A stretch of DNA of 64,000 nt from Clostridium paridis (GTDB taxonomy: Bacteria > Bacillota > Clostridia > Clostridiales > Clostridiaceae). The position numbers were made by a program, and so were the translations under genes. Where the stretch lies: the NCBI RefSeq assembly GCF_016765615.1, contig NZ_JAESWA010000004.1, positions 56,043 to 120,042 on the forward strand, in the 5' to 3' direction. Shown here piece by piece: positions 44,615-53,023 of this stretch. How positions within the stretch are numbered: the first letter of the stretch is position 1; each line of letters begins with the position of its first letter. A model generated the notes under the pieces. It saw only the letters and a program-made list of their open reading frames with translations, was not told the origin of the DNA and did no database searches.

Positions 44615-44956
44615 TCATGATTTATAGGTTTTATATGCTTTATAATCTATATATCCTCGTTTTTTGCTTTCAATCATAAGCAATAAGTTTATAAAATGAA
44701 ATGGTACTAATGCAACAATAAAGAATATATCATTAGGAGCAAAAATGCTTATTAATACCCCACAAGCTATAAATACTAGAGCGTTAAATATTGAAAAACT
44801 TAATTGTAATTTAAAATATTCAATTGGCTTTATAATCTTCATTTCATTTCGTTTTATATATCCCTTGAAGTAGTAATTAATCTTACTCTTATTTAATAAT
44901 GAATATAATAAGTATATTAATCCTAAACCTATCAATATCATCCCGAGCCAATTCAA
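44615..44956 (-). CDS. Small membrane protein, unknown function
   Basis: A 113-residue protein with three hydrophobic segments (WLGMILIGLGLIYLLYSLL, FSIFNALVFIACGVLIS, DIFFIVALVPFHFINLLLM). I prefer a TTG start ending at 44956, because AAGGGG lies about 9 nt before it; a GTG at 44986 is the longer alternative. The pattern resembles DUF3784-like clostridial proteins, but I cannot confirm that. Confidence 0.55.
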   Translation of the reverse strand: MNWLGMILIGLGLIYLLYSLLNKSKINYYFKGYIKRNEMKIIKPIEYFKLQLSFSIFNALVFIACGVLISIFAPNDIFFIVALVPFHFINLLLMIESKKRGYIDYKAYKTYKS

Positions 44957-45151
44957 TTTAACACACCCCTTCAGATTATTAAGCACTTACTAATCTTAAA
45001 TTCCCTACTTACTAATTATAACATTCTATGCAATTAGTGTATACTAAAAAGGACTCCTGTGTTCTATTTATTAAAGAAATTGACTTAATCCACCCTCATT
45101 ATTATAATATGAAAAGACATTTCAATTTATTGTTTTTAGGAGAATAACTAC

Positions 45152-45763
45152 ATGTTTAAATATTTGCTTCAAGGATTTTTATTTGGGATTGCCTATGTGG
45201 CACCTATTGGTACACAAAACTTATATGTAATTAATACTGCCACTATAAAAAGTAGGCTAGAGACCTATAAAGTTGCACTTATAACGATTTTCTTTGATAT
45301 AACCTTAGCTATTTCTTGTTTCTTTGGAATTGGTTTTCTTATTGACAAGTTTTCAATATTAAAAGGATTGTTACTTTTATCTGGGTGTATACTTGTAGCT
45401 TATATTGGTATTGGATTAATACGTTCCTCGGTTCAAATTTCTGATGAGAAAAAAGTGGACAACTCTCTTTTTAAAATCATTTTATCTTGTTTTGCAGTTA
45501 CTTGGTTAAATCCTCAAGCAATAATAGATGGGTCATTGCTTCTTGGTGGATTTCGTGCCTCTATGCCAATTGATATGTCTCAATACTTTATAATTGGAGT
45601 TTGTTTTGCTTCATTTATTTGGTTTAATGCTCTTGCAACTTTCGTAACAATATTTCGTAGCAAATTAACTAATATTATCAAATGGATTAATATAGGTTGT
45701 GGAACAATATTGATTATTTACGGTATAAAATTAGGATATTCCTTTATTCAACTATATCTTTAA
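45152..45763 (+). CDS. LysE/ArgO-family amino-acid exporter
   Basis: A 203-residue membrane protein with about six helices. The N-terminal helix ends in APIGTQNLYVIN, the LysE-family signature (PIGAQN in ArgO), and the middle has the conserved TWLNPQAIIDG. It should export a basic or other amino acid to relieve overload. AGGAG precedes the ATG. Monocistronic, converging on the histidine-kinase gene. Confidence 0.88.
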   Translation: MFKYLLQGFLFGIAYVAPIGTQNLYVINTATIKSRLETYKVALITIFFDITLAISCFFGIGFLIDKFSILKGLLLLSGCILVAYIGIGLIRSSVQISDEKKVDNSLFKIILSCFAVTWLNPQAIIDGSLLLGGFRASMPIDMSQYFIIGVCFASFIWFNALATFVTIFRSKLTNIIKWINIGCGTILIIYGIKLGYSFIQLYL

Positions 45764-45794
45764 ATAGAAAAAGATTATTTATTAATATAAAAAA

Positions 45795-45818
45795 GAGGGA
45801 TATAGTTAAATATCCCTC
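45795..45818. terminator. Short terminator overlapping the kinase 3' end
   Basis: GAGGGATA pairs with TATCCCTC across an 8-nt loop; the right arm lies inside the last codons of the histidine-kinase gene. It can serve the converging LysE gene as well. Confidence 0.65.
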
Positions 45819-47569
45819 TCATCCATATTATATATATCTGAAAACTCAATTCTAATTCTTTCTACACAATTATCTATCATGCTATTAACTTGTTTGTTGC
45901 TTTCTTCTCTTGTAATATTGTCAGCTATCTTTATAGGAATCTTTATTATAAACTTTGTCCCAATCCCATACTTGCTTTCAACATCTATATCTCCGCCATG
46001 CATTTCAACTAAAGATTTTACAAGTGATAATCCAATCCCACTCCCCTCATGATTTCTTGCAAAGGACTTATCAACTTGTCTAAATCTATCAAATATTATA
46101 TTCAGCTTTTGTGGAGGAATTCCAATCCCTGTATCCTCTACTGTTATAGTTATATATTCTTTTCCATCAAGTATATTTACAAATATATCTCCTCCTGCTG
46201 GTGTAAATTTTACAGCATTGGATAGAAGATTTAAAATTATCCTTTCAATTTTATCTAAATCACAAGCTATGATCTTTTCTTCTACATCGGTATCAAAAGT
46301 TAATGATATATTATTACTATTAATATATTCAGCCACTGACAGAGTGATTTCTTCAACTACATTTATAATATTGCAATTAACCATATTAAGTTCAAAATAG
46401 CCTGAATCTAATTTCGTAGAATCGATTAAGTTATTAATTAATCTTAAAAGTCTAAAACAGTTTTGCTTTTCAATCTTTAAGTTGTTTAGTACTTTTTCTC
46501 TATCTATCGGCTTGTCTTTATTTTGCATTTCCATTTCAACAATCTGTGTTACTCCAAAAATTATGTTTAACGGTGTTTTTAGCTCATGAGATATATTCCC
46601 AAAAAATTCTGTTCTTAAGTTCTCCAATTCATAGGCTTCCTTTTGTGACGCAAGTTCAGCTAACTTTCTATCTGTAATATCCCTAATTGTAGTTATTATA
46701 TCTTCATTTTCATCAAACTTAATAACACTAGTGTTTAATTCTACCCAAAACTCATTTCCATCTTTAGTAGTAAAGATGCACTCGAAAACAATTGCGTCAT
46801 TTTTTCTAGCTTTCTGAAATGATTGCATTAATTGAATTTTAGTTAGTATTGATTTTTCTGACATTAAATCATTTATATTCATATTAATAAGTTCAACATT
46901 TGAATACCCAAACATAGTTGTAGCTGTATGATTACAATCTATAATTTCCCCATAAAAATCATGAACAAAAATAGCATCGTTTACAGAATTATAAATTGTG
47001 TATAGATATTTTTGATTCTTAGCTAACTCTTTCTTAGAACCTTCATATACAAGTTGTCTAAGCCCACTTTCAGCTAAAGTATTTACAAGCCCTTGATAAT
47101 ATCCTATTATATCTTGTACTTTTTTCTTTGAATACCTAGGTACTCTATCAAGTGCTTCCATATAAGCTTCTACATCGAATCCAAATTGCAATGCTTGATT
47201 ATAGAAGAAGTCTCTGTCAATTTCCTCATCATCATAAAAGAATTGACCCATGAAAATTGTAGCTAGATGTTCTCCTGCAATTATAATAGGAACTCCTATG
47301 TCCCACATATTATTTAAGCACTTATACTCAATATATTTTCCTTTTACAAGGTTTTCATTAATACTCTTATCACTTAAAGTGCAGCGATCATTTGTTTCTT
47401 GATGCCCTCTATGAAATTTTGTGCAAATATCTTGCCATCCAATTTTAACATAAATAGTTCCATCAACATCAATAATTCCTACAGGAATCCCTGAAATGGC
47501 ATAGAGGCTTTCAGCCATTTTTTCTAATGCTCTTACATTTACTAATTCCGAAAAATTTAATTTTCCCAT
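45806..47569 (-). CDS. PocR-PAS hybrid sensor histidine kinase, orphan
   Basis: A 587-residue cytoplasmic kinase with no membrane segment. An N-terminal PocR ligand-binding domain (about 1-175: RALEKMAESLYAISGIPVG, the Cys-containing CTKFHRGHQETNDRC and GVPIIIAGEHLATIFMGQ) precedes a PAS domain (about 195-310), then HisKA with NISHELKTPLNIIFG and HATPase with NLLSNAVKFTPAGG and GSGIGLSLVKSLVE. PocR domains bind small hydrocarbon derivatives such as propanediol. No response regulator is adjacent. Start at 47569 with AGGAG upstream; a longer frame to 47644 would cross a hairpin. Confidence 0.87.
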   Translation of the reverse strand: MGKLNFSELVNVRALEKMAESLYAISGIPVGIIDVDGTIYVKIGWQDICTKFHRGHQETNDRCTLSDKSINENLVKGKYIEYKCLNNMWDIGVPIIIAGEHLATIFMGQFFYDDEEIDRDFFYNQALQFGFDVEAYMEALDRVPRYSKKKVQDIIGYYQGLVNTLAESGLRQLVYEGSKKELAKNQKYLYTIYNSVNDAIFVHDFYGEIIDCNHTATTMFGYSNVELINMNINDLMSEKSILTKIQLMQSFQKARKNDAIVFECIFTTKDGNEFWVELNTSVIKFDENEDIITTIRDITDRKLAELASQKEAYELENLRTEFFGNISHELKTPLNIIFGVTQIVEMEMQNKDKPIDREKVLNNLKIEKQNCFRLLRLINNLIDSTKLDSGYFELNMVNCNIINVVEEITLSVAEYINSNNISLTFDTDVEEKIIACDLDKIERIILNLLSNAVKFTPAGGDIFVNILDGKEYITITVEDTGIGIPPQKLNIIFDRFRQVDKSFARNHEGSGIGLSLVKSLVEMHGGDIDVESKYGIGTKFIIKIPIKIADNITREESNKQVNSMIDNCVERIRIEFSDIYNMDERDI

Positions 47570-47618
47570 AAAAAACTCCTTATGCATATATAATGCATTA
47601 AAGAATTTACACGTCACA

Positions 47619-47653
47619 GTCCAACTCTTAGACGTTTCAACCAAGAGTTGGAC
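47619..47653 (-). promoter_or_regulatory. Inverted repeat in the kinase leader
   Basis: GTCCAACTCTT pairs perfectly with AAGAGTTGGAC across a 13-nt loop, 50-84 nt before the kinase start. No T-tract follows, so it may be an operator or an RNA structure and not a terminator. Confidence 0.45.
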
Positions 47654-47859
47654 AATGAAATGTAATATGATTTTTGCATTATATGTAGTATCTTTTAATT
47701 AAACAAATTTATCTCCGAATATTAATAAAACTAACATATTGAAAATACTGTATTTTACAGTATTATATCATGTAAATAATGTTTAAAGAAGTATATTTTG
47801 GATTATATAGAAATATATTGTCGGATTTTATAGTATTTTAAAATTTCTCCTTTAAAAGC

Positions 47860-47893
47860 AAAAGGTAACTCAAAATAAAATGAGTTACCTTTT
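47860..47893 (-). terminator. Terminator of the second Rrf2 gene
   Basis: AAAAGGTAACTCA pairs perfectly with TGAGTTACCTTTT across an 8-nt loop, ending 2 nt before the stop codon. Confidence 0.8.
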
Positions 47894-47895
47894 AT

Positions 47896-48402
47896 CTATT
47901 TTCTTGATTCTGGATTATTAAACCATTCTATCGTTGCTTTACCCTGGTCCTCTGGAATGATACTAAAAACATGATCATGTAACCACCCAATTGTTTTTCC
48001 TTTTAAATATTGTCTCATTTGTTCTTCTGCTTCAAGCATAACAACCTTTATAGTACATGGACATTTTGTAACTACATCTGGCATATTATTCTTATCAATC
48101 AATATACCATTTTGCCTTATTTCTGCACATTGAAACATATGTGATGTTCCCTCTACTGCTTCTACAACATCCCAAAATGTAATTTCTTCTGCCTTACGTG
48201 CAAGTTCATATCCTCCATTTACCCCAGGAATAGATCTTACAATTCCAGCTTTTCTTAACTTTGTATATACCTTTGATAAGTATGTTTCTGAAACCCCTTG
48301 AAAGGTCGCTAAATCTTTAATTCCAACCGATTTACCTGATGGAATGTCAACCATATATAATAAGCAATGTAATGCATACTCTACCCCAATTGAAAATTGC
48401 AA
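47896..48402 (-). CDS. Rrf2-family regulator, divergent from an FMN-binding protein
   Basis: A 168-residue Rrf2 protein. Translated from TTG ending at 48402 it begins LQFSIGVEYALHCLLYM (Met at the start), the normal Rrf2 N-terminus, with GGTGAT upstream; an ATG four codons earlier at 48414 has no spaced ribosome site. The wing is SIPGVNGGYELA. Three Cys (FQCAEIRQ and TKCPCTIK) are placed as in Fe-S-binding Rrf2 proteins. The C-terminal ~40 residues extend beyond the usual length. It is divergent from the FMN-binding-protein gene with repeats between them. Confidence 0.83.
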   Translation of the reverse strand: MQFSIGVEYALHCLLYMVDIPSGKSVGIKDLATFQGVSETYLSKVYTKLRKAGIVRSIPGVNGGYELARKAEEITFWDVVEAVEGTSHMFQCAEIRQNGILIDKNNMPDVVTKCPCTIKVVMLEAEEQMRQYLKGKTIGWLHDHVFSIIPEDQGKATIEWFNNPESRK

Positions 48403-48473
48403 TAAAATCACCATCCTAATAAAAATATAATCTTCCCACATAATACTTCATAAACTTTTATTAGTCAATATTT

Positions 48474-48570
48474 ATCATGGATAATACTTATCTGTAATAT
48501 ATATTGACTTTTTTAAAATATCCGCATATAATAATTATAGACAACACTTATCTATAATATATCTATTGTC
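48474..48570. promoter_or_regulatory. Paired direct repeats / half-palindromes between Rrf2 and FMN-binding protein genes
   Basis: ACTTATCTGTAATATAT at 48486-48502 recurs as ACTTATCTATAATATAT at 48546-48562, exactly 60 bp apart with 16 of 17 positions equal. Each copy is preceded by a partial inverted match (GATAA-TAC-TTATC; GACAA-CAC-TTATC). Two operators for the adjacent Rrf2 regulator, one facing each gene, are inferred. Confidence 0.55.
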
Positions 48571-48614
48571 TGTTTTCTATGTGTTGTTCAATATATTTTT
48601 AGGAGGATTTATAA

Positions 48615-48989
48615 ATGCTATCAGAAAAATTTTATGACGTATTAAAACATGAAGGTGTGGTTTCAATAGTATCATGGGGGACAGATGAACCACATATTGT
48701 TAACACTTGGAACTCATTTATAGTTGTTACAGATGATGAAAGGCTTTTAATTCCTGCAGCTGGAATGCGTAAAACTGAAAAAAATATCAATGAAAATAGC
48801 AAAGTAAAATTAGCACTAGGTACTAAAGAAGTTTTAGGTTATAAAGATTACCAAGGTACCGGATTTGTAATTGATGGAACTGCAAAATATCTTGAGTCAG
48901 GTTCTGACTTTGATATGATGAAAGAAAAGTTTCCATTCTTAAGTAGAGTTTTAGAAATAACAGTTAGTTCAGCTGTTCAAAAAATCTAG
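48615..48989 (+). CDS. FMN-binding split-barrel protein (Desulfovibrio FMN-bp type)
   Basis: A 124-residue protein of the pyridoxamine-phosphate-oxidase-like split-barrel fold. The run HIVNTWNSF, IPAAGMRKTEKN and GTGFVIDGTA follows the small FMN-binding protein of Desulfovibrio closely. It should bind FMN and act in electron transfer or as an FMN-dependent reductase. AGGAGG precedes the ATG. It is divergent from an Rrf2 regulator that probably controls it and is followed by a terminator. Confidence 0.8.
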   Translation: MLSEKFYDVLKHEGVVSIVSWGTDEPHIVNTWNSFIVVTDDERLLIPAAGMRKTEKNINENSKVKLALGTKEVLGYKDYQGTGFVIDGTAKYLESGSDFDMMKEKFPFLSRVLEITVSSAVQKI

Positions 48990-49027
48990 AATAGTAATAA
49001 AATTTAACGAGAAAGACCCCCATATAC

Positions 49028-49069
49028 AGCCCTTGAGATATAGAGTCTTCCATATATATCTCGAGGGCT
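49028..49069 (+). terminator. Terminator of the FMN-binding protein gene
   Basis: AGCCCTTGAGATATA pairs with TATATCTCGAGGGCT (one wobble) across a 12-nt loop, followed by TATATTTTA. Confidence 0.8.
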
Positions 49070-49158
49070 TATATTTTACCTCTCATTTTTTTCTTTACTC
49101 TGAATATACATAATATATAAAAAGTGACTGATATATTATAAAAGGAGTTGTTTCATTT

Positions 49159-49371
49159 ATGGATAAATTAAGTGCACTATTGAATGAACTTAGAGAAAAG
49201 AAAAATCTATCTTTTACCGATTTAGAAGAATTAACTGGCATATCTGCATCTTATCTATGGATTTTAGAGACAAAAGCTAACAAAATTCCTTCCCAAAGAA
49301 TTTTGAATACTTTAGCTGATTTTTATAATGTTAATTACGATGTTTTTATTAATGCAATAAAGAAACGATAA
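49159..49371 (+). CDS. XRE-family helix-turn-helix regulator
   Basis: A 70-residue protein made almost entirely of an XRE/Cro-type helix-turn-helix: LNELREKKNLSFTDLEELTG, ISASYLWILETKANKIPS, LNTLADFYNV. There is no effector domain. AAGGAG precedes the ATG. It may be a free-standing repressor; no toxin gene is paired with it. Confidence 0.85.
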   Translation: MDKLSALLNELREKKNLSFTDLEELTGISASYLWILETKANKIPSQRILNTLADFYNVNYDVFINAIKKR

Positions 49372-49373
49372 TA

Positions 49374-49406
49374 AAAAACTAAGAGATATTATATCTCTTA
49401 GTTTTT
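49374..49406. terminator. Bidirectional terminator
   Basis: AAAAACTAAGAGATA pairs perfectly with TATCTCTTAGTTTTT across a 3-nt loop between the converging XRE and NTF2-like genes. Confidence 0.85.
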
Positions 49407-49422
49407 TATTACATATTCTATG

Positions 49423-49800
49423 TTAATATCTTTCAGCTAACGCTTTTTCTACTCTCCATTTAGGAGGCTCATCATTTTCACTGTAATATTCTGTTATTTC
49501 TTCTATAAGATCATCTTTCAATTTGAAAAATGACGTTACGTATAGTCCTAGAGTGTTTTCATTAGTAAATATTCTAGCTACTGTAATTATAGTTTCTCCG
49601 CATTCGTATATTTTTTCTATATCCACGTACCATCTGCCAGGATATTTTTTGTTAAATTCTATATATTTATTTTTACCTTTAAAAACTTCTTTTGTGTTAG
49701 GCAACCATATATATGCATTATCATGCAATAGTTTACTAAGACCATCAAAATCCGCATTGTTTATGCACTCCCAAAATAATCTAATTACTCTTTCTCCCAT
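49423..49800 (-). CDS. NTF2-like/SnoaL-like fold protein
   Basis: A 125-residue protein with the cone-fold pattern of NTF2/SnoaL-like proteins: an N-terminal helix VIRLFWECINNADFDGLSKLL, DNAYIWLPNTKEVFKGKNKYIEF, and paired strands ending ITEYYSENDEPPKWR. Members include isomerases, hydrolases and binding proteins; no active site can be assigned. GGAG precedes the ATG. Monocistronic. Confidence 0.75.
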   Translation of the reverse strand: MGERVIRLFWECINNADFDGLSKLLHDNAYIWLPNTKEVFKGKNKYIEFNKKYPGRWYVDIEKIYECGETIITVARIFTNENTLGLYVTSFFKLKDDLIEEITEYYSENDEPPKWRVEKALAERY

Positions 49801-49982
49801 AATAAATTCTCCTTAATATTAAATTTTTATTCCTTTACCCAGCATAAATAAATACACCTAACTCACATTTTATCATTTTTTCTTTCCCTTGGGAATATTA
49901 CCCAATATCGTACAATTGCTATAAAGTTAAAATAGTAATAAAATAAGTAGAGATTCTTTATAGAAAAGTTTTTAGTTTAGTA

Positions 49983-50924
49983 ATGACGAAAGTGAGTGAA
50001 AACATAGTGAAATTTCTGCCGAGAACAAAGGGAATTATTCTTGTAATTATAGGTTCAATGCTATGGGGAGTATCTGGTACAGTTGCGCAATATTTATTTC
50101 AACAAAAAGGATTTACTCCCGAATGGCTCGTTGTAATTCGTTTATTAGTTACAGGATTAATTTTATTATTATATGCTCTCCTAAAAGGTACTGATGATAT
50201 ATGGAAGGTTTGGAAAACTAAACATACAGCATTAAACCTTCTACTTTTTAGTATTTTGGGTATGGTAGCTGTCCAGTATACTTATTTTGCAGCTATAAAA
50301 CACGGAAATGCAGCAACTGCTACTATACTTCAATACCTATCTCCAGTAGTAATTGCCTGCTATTTAGCAATAAGAAGTAGAAAGTTGCCAAGCCTCCATG
50401 AAATCATAGCTATTTCCTTAGCAATGTTAGGTACATTTCTTATAATTACAAAAGGAGATATTCATAACATTTCAATTTCTAAATTAGCATTGTTTTGGGG
50501 AATTCTATCTGCCTTTGCAGCTGCATTTTATACATTACAACCTCGACCTTTAATTGCAAAATATAGTTCTACTGTAATTGTAGGATGGGGAATGCTAATT
50601 GGTGGAATTGCCTTTAGTTTTGTTAAACAACCATGGGATACTTCAGGTACATTGTCCGTTAATTCTATATTAGCTATTATATTTGTAGTTTTATTTGGAA
50701 CTCTAATTGCTTTTTATTGTTATATGGAAAGCTTAAAATATATAGACCCTACTGAAGCAAGCATATTGTCTTCTGTTGAGCCTCTATCAGCTGCACTTTT
50801 ATCTGTAGTTTGGTTACATGTTTCTTTAGGAATTATAGAGTGGTTAGGTATCATTTGCATTATTATCACTATAATGATTCTTTCATATGTAAAAAACAAA
50901 TCTAGTAATAACATTAGTTCATAG
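49983..50924 (+). CDS. DMT-superfamily (EamA) transporter
   Basis: A 313-residue membrane protein with ten hydrophobic helices arranged as two EamA repeats. The first repeat has GSMLWGVSGTVAQYLF and ATATILQYLSPVVIACYL; the second has FGTLIAFYCYMESLKYIDPTEASILSSVEPLSAALLS. These are typical of amino-acid or metabolite exporters. The ATG at 49983 has no good ribosome site in front of it, so weak translation or another start is possible. Confidence 0.85.
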   Translation: MTKVSENIVKFLPRTKGIILVIIGSMLWGVSGTVAQYLFQQKGFTPEWLVVIRLLVTGLILLLYALLKGTDDIWKVWKTKHTALNLLLFSILGMVAVQYTYFAAIKHGNAATATILQYLSPVVIACYLAIRSRKLPSLHEIIAISLAMLGTFLIITKGDIHNISISKLALFWGILSAFAAAFYTLQPRPLIAKYSSTVIVGWGMLIGGIAFSFVKQPWDTSGTLSVNSILAIIFVVLFGTLIAFYCYMESLKYIDPTEASILSSVEPLSAALLSVVWLHVSLGIIEWLGIICIIITIMILSYVKNKSSNNISS

Positions 50925-50967
50925 TAAACCTTTCTTGAGAAATTCATACAATTGATATATTGACTTA

Positions 50968-50992
50968 GGGAAAGCTTAAAAATAGCTTTCCC
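50968..50992 (+). terminator. Terminator of the DMT transporter gene
   Basis: GGGAAAGCT pairs with AGCTTTCCC across a 7-nt loop. A second small hairpin (TTAAGCA with TGCTTAA, 51014-51032) overlaps the stop codon of the converging ene-reductase gene. Confidence 0.6.
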
Positions 50993-51028
50993 CCAAAATA
51001 CTTATGAAGTAAGTTAAGCATATTTTGC

Positions 51029-52042
51029 TTAAAATGCACCTTTATATTGCTCTGGATAATCTACCTTTATATTCCTACTCTTAGCTTCATTTAATACAAA
51101 ATACGGATTTCTTAAAAGCTCCCTTCCTATCGCAACTAAATCTGCTCTATTATTTGATATTATTTCCTCTGCCATTTTCACATCTGTAATTAATCCAACG
51201 GCTATTGTTGGAATATTACATCTGTCCTTAATCTCACTTGAAAAATTCACTTGATATCCTGGATAAACTTCAATTTCTGCTGGAATTAGTCCTCCAGTAC
51301 TAACATGCACTATGTCAATATATTCCTTAACATCATTGATAATCTCAACCATAGCGTTTAAGTCTAATCCTCCCTCTTTATAATCATAGGAAGATACTCT
51401 AAGAAAAATTGCTTTTTCTTTTGGCCAAACTTCTGCTACTGCTTCTAGTATTTCTTTTAAAAATTTAGTTCTGTTTTTTATACTTCCACCGTACTCATCT
51501 ATTCTTAAGTTTGATAATGGAGATAAGAATTGATGGATTAAGTATCCATGTGCTCCATGAATTTCTATCGCATCAAATCCAGCTTTATCAGCTCTTATAG
51601 CTGCTTCTTTAAAGCTTAATATTATTTCTTGAATTTCATCTTTAGTTAACTCTTTCGGCAATATGCTCTCTTTATCAAATTTAATCGCACTTGGTGCTAC
51701 CGCTTCACCTGAAACTCCAGTATATTTTCTTCCTCCATGATTTAGTTGTATTGCAATCTTAGAACCATGTTTTTTAACACCATTCACAAGTTTTTTCAGA
51801 TTCTCTATATGCTCATCACTCCAAATTCCTAAATCTTTATCTGTAGTTCGTCCATTTTTAACTACTCCTGTAGATTCAAGTATTATAAGTCCTACTCCTC
51901 CAATTGCTCTTGTTACATAATGATTATAGTGAAATTCACCTGCTTTACCTGTCTCATCTGATGAATACATGCACATTGGAGGCATAACAACTCTGTTCTT
52001 TAATTCCATATTTTTTAAAGTTAATTTTTTAAATGTGTTCAT
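51029..52042 (-). CDS. namA: NADPH dehydrogenase / ene-reductase, Old Yellow Enzyme family (NamA/YqjM)
   Basis: A 337-residue FMN-dependent ene-reductase. YqjM-type hallmarks are the N-terminal Cys in VVMPPMCMYSS, the substrate His pair in DAIEIHGAHGYLIHQFLSP, NRTKFLKEI, and the C-terminal GLITDVKMAEEII with LVAIGRELLRNPYF. It reduces activated C=C bonds of electrophiles such as quinones or enones. AGGAGAT precedes the ATG. It is divergent from an HxlR regulator that probably controls it. Confidence 0.9.
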   Translation of the reverse strand: MNTFKKLTLKNMELKNRVVMPPMCMYSSDETGKAGEFHYNHYVTRAIGGVGLIILESTGVVKNGRTTDKDLGIWSDEHIENLKKLVNGVKKHGSKIAIQLNHGGRKYTGVSGEAVAPSAIKFDKESILPKELTKDEIQEIILSFKEAAIRADKAGFDAIEIHGAHGYLIHQFLSPLSNLRIDEYGGSIKNRTKFLKEILEAVAEVWPKEKAIFLRVSSYDYKEGGLDLNAMVEIINDVKEYIDIVHVSTGGLIPAEIEVYPGYQVNFSSEIKDRCNIPTIAVGLITDVKMAEEIISNNRADLVAIGRELLRNPYFVLNEAKSRNIKVDYPEQYKGAF

Positions 52043-52186
52043 AATTTTAATCTCCTTTTTATTTAAGTTTCTTGATTAATATCATTATATTTTGTATACT
52101 ATATTTTGAAAAGTAGTGATATTTTTTTCATATTATTTCAAAAAAGTAAGCAATGGATAAATCAAGGCTTGAAAGGAGTTTTATTT

Positions 52187-52519
52187 ATGTCTGAAATTAA
52201 ACTTGAACGTGGAAACCCTTCTGAGAAATGTCCTATAGAAGCGGCAATAGATATTATAGGTAGTAAGTGGACCTTTCTAATAATAAGAGATTTATTAATG
52301 GATGGAACTATACGATTTGGTGATTTATTGCGTTCTTTAGACGGAATTAGTCCTAAGACCCTATCACTAAGACTTAGAGAACTTGAGAAATTTGGATTAG
52401 TTAATAGAATAGTTTATCCAGAGGTGCCTCCAAAGGTTGAATACAAATTAACAGAAAAGGGAAAAAACTTGGAATCTGTATTCATAGAATTAAAGAGGTG
52501 GGGACTTACAATTTTATAA
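52187..52519 (+). CDS. HxlR-family transcriptional regulator
   Basis: A 110-residue winged-helix protein. The family signature CPIEAAIDIIGSKWTFLIIRDL with the reactive Cys near residue 14 is followed by RFGDLLRSLDGISPKTLSLRLRELEKFGLV. I start at the ATG at 52187 with AAAGGAG upstream. HxlR relatives next to NamA/YqjM sense electrophiles or thiol stress through the N-terminal Cys; that is inferred from the divergent arrangement. Confidence 0.88.
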   Translation: MSEIKLERGNPSEKCPIEAAIDIIGSKWTFLIIRDLLMDGTIRFGDLLRSLDGISPKTLSLRLRELEKFGLVNRIVYPEVPPKVEYKLTEKGKNLESVFIELKRWGLTIL

Positions 52520-52569
52520 TAAACATTAAGACCAATAATCAATGAGAATTAAGGATATTTTCAAATGTA

Positions 52570-52603
52570 AAAATGCTATGTAGATAACTCCTCATAGCAT
52601 TTT
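52570..52603. terminator. Bidirectional terminator
   Basis: AAAATGCTATG pairs with CATAGCATTTT across a 12-nt loop between the converging HxlR and 78-residue genes. Confidence 0.75.
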
Positions 52604-52619
52604 TATATCCCTTCAGTTT

Positions 52620-52856
52620 TTATTTTGTATTATATTTATTTATTGCTTTTTTTCTTAATTTAACACCAAGTGTTTCACTTACAAATCTATCTATGATATC
52701 TTCTTTAGTAGTTTTTCCTGGAATAAGATCTATATTGTATCGCTTGCATAACTTACTTAAGTCTGCCTTATTTATATCACTAGTTTTTATGAAGGCAATT
52801 GCACTTTTCACACTAGGCATAACCATTATACGTTTATATATTTCATCATTTGTCAT
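52620..52856 (-). CDS. Small protein, unknown function
   Basis: A 78-residue basic protein, helical throughout. The middle (INKADLSKLCKRYNIDLIPGKTTKEDIIDRFV) resembles the helix-extended-helix pattern of SAP or Rho-N domains, which bind nucleic acid. No good ribosome site precedes the ATG. It has its own terminator. I do not recognise a named family. Confidence 0.55.
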   Translation of the reverse strand: MTNDEIYKRIMVMPSVKSAIAFIKTSDINKADLSKLCKRYNIDLIPGKTTKEDIIDRFVSETLGVKLRKKAINKYNTK

Positions 52857-53023
52857 ATATTATATTTAATGAACCACTGTATACTTCTATACAGTTCCAC
52901 TAAATTTTCACCGCCTTTTCGTATATAGTAATGTTTTTATTTACTTTTATCATCGTTATAGCTTATCATATGTGATCTTTATCTGCAAGTGTTGAATGAT
53001 GTTATATATCTCATTATATCTTT

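Larger units (their letters stand above)
47570..47895. other. Intergenic region between the PocR kinase and the second Rrf2 gene
   Basis: 326 nt with no convincing ORF. It contains the leader hairpin at 47619-47653, the terminator of the Rrf2 gene at 47860-47893, and about 200 nt of A/T-rich DNA that should hold the kinase promoter. Confidence 0.7.

Noticed and set aside
47570..47644. A longer N-terminus for the PocR kinase starting at 47644
   Set aside because: The extension crosses a perfect inverted repeat, has no family resemblance, and a better ribosome site precedes the ATG at 47569.
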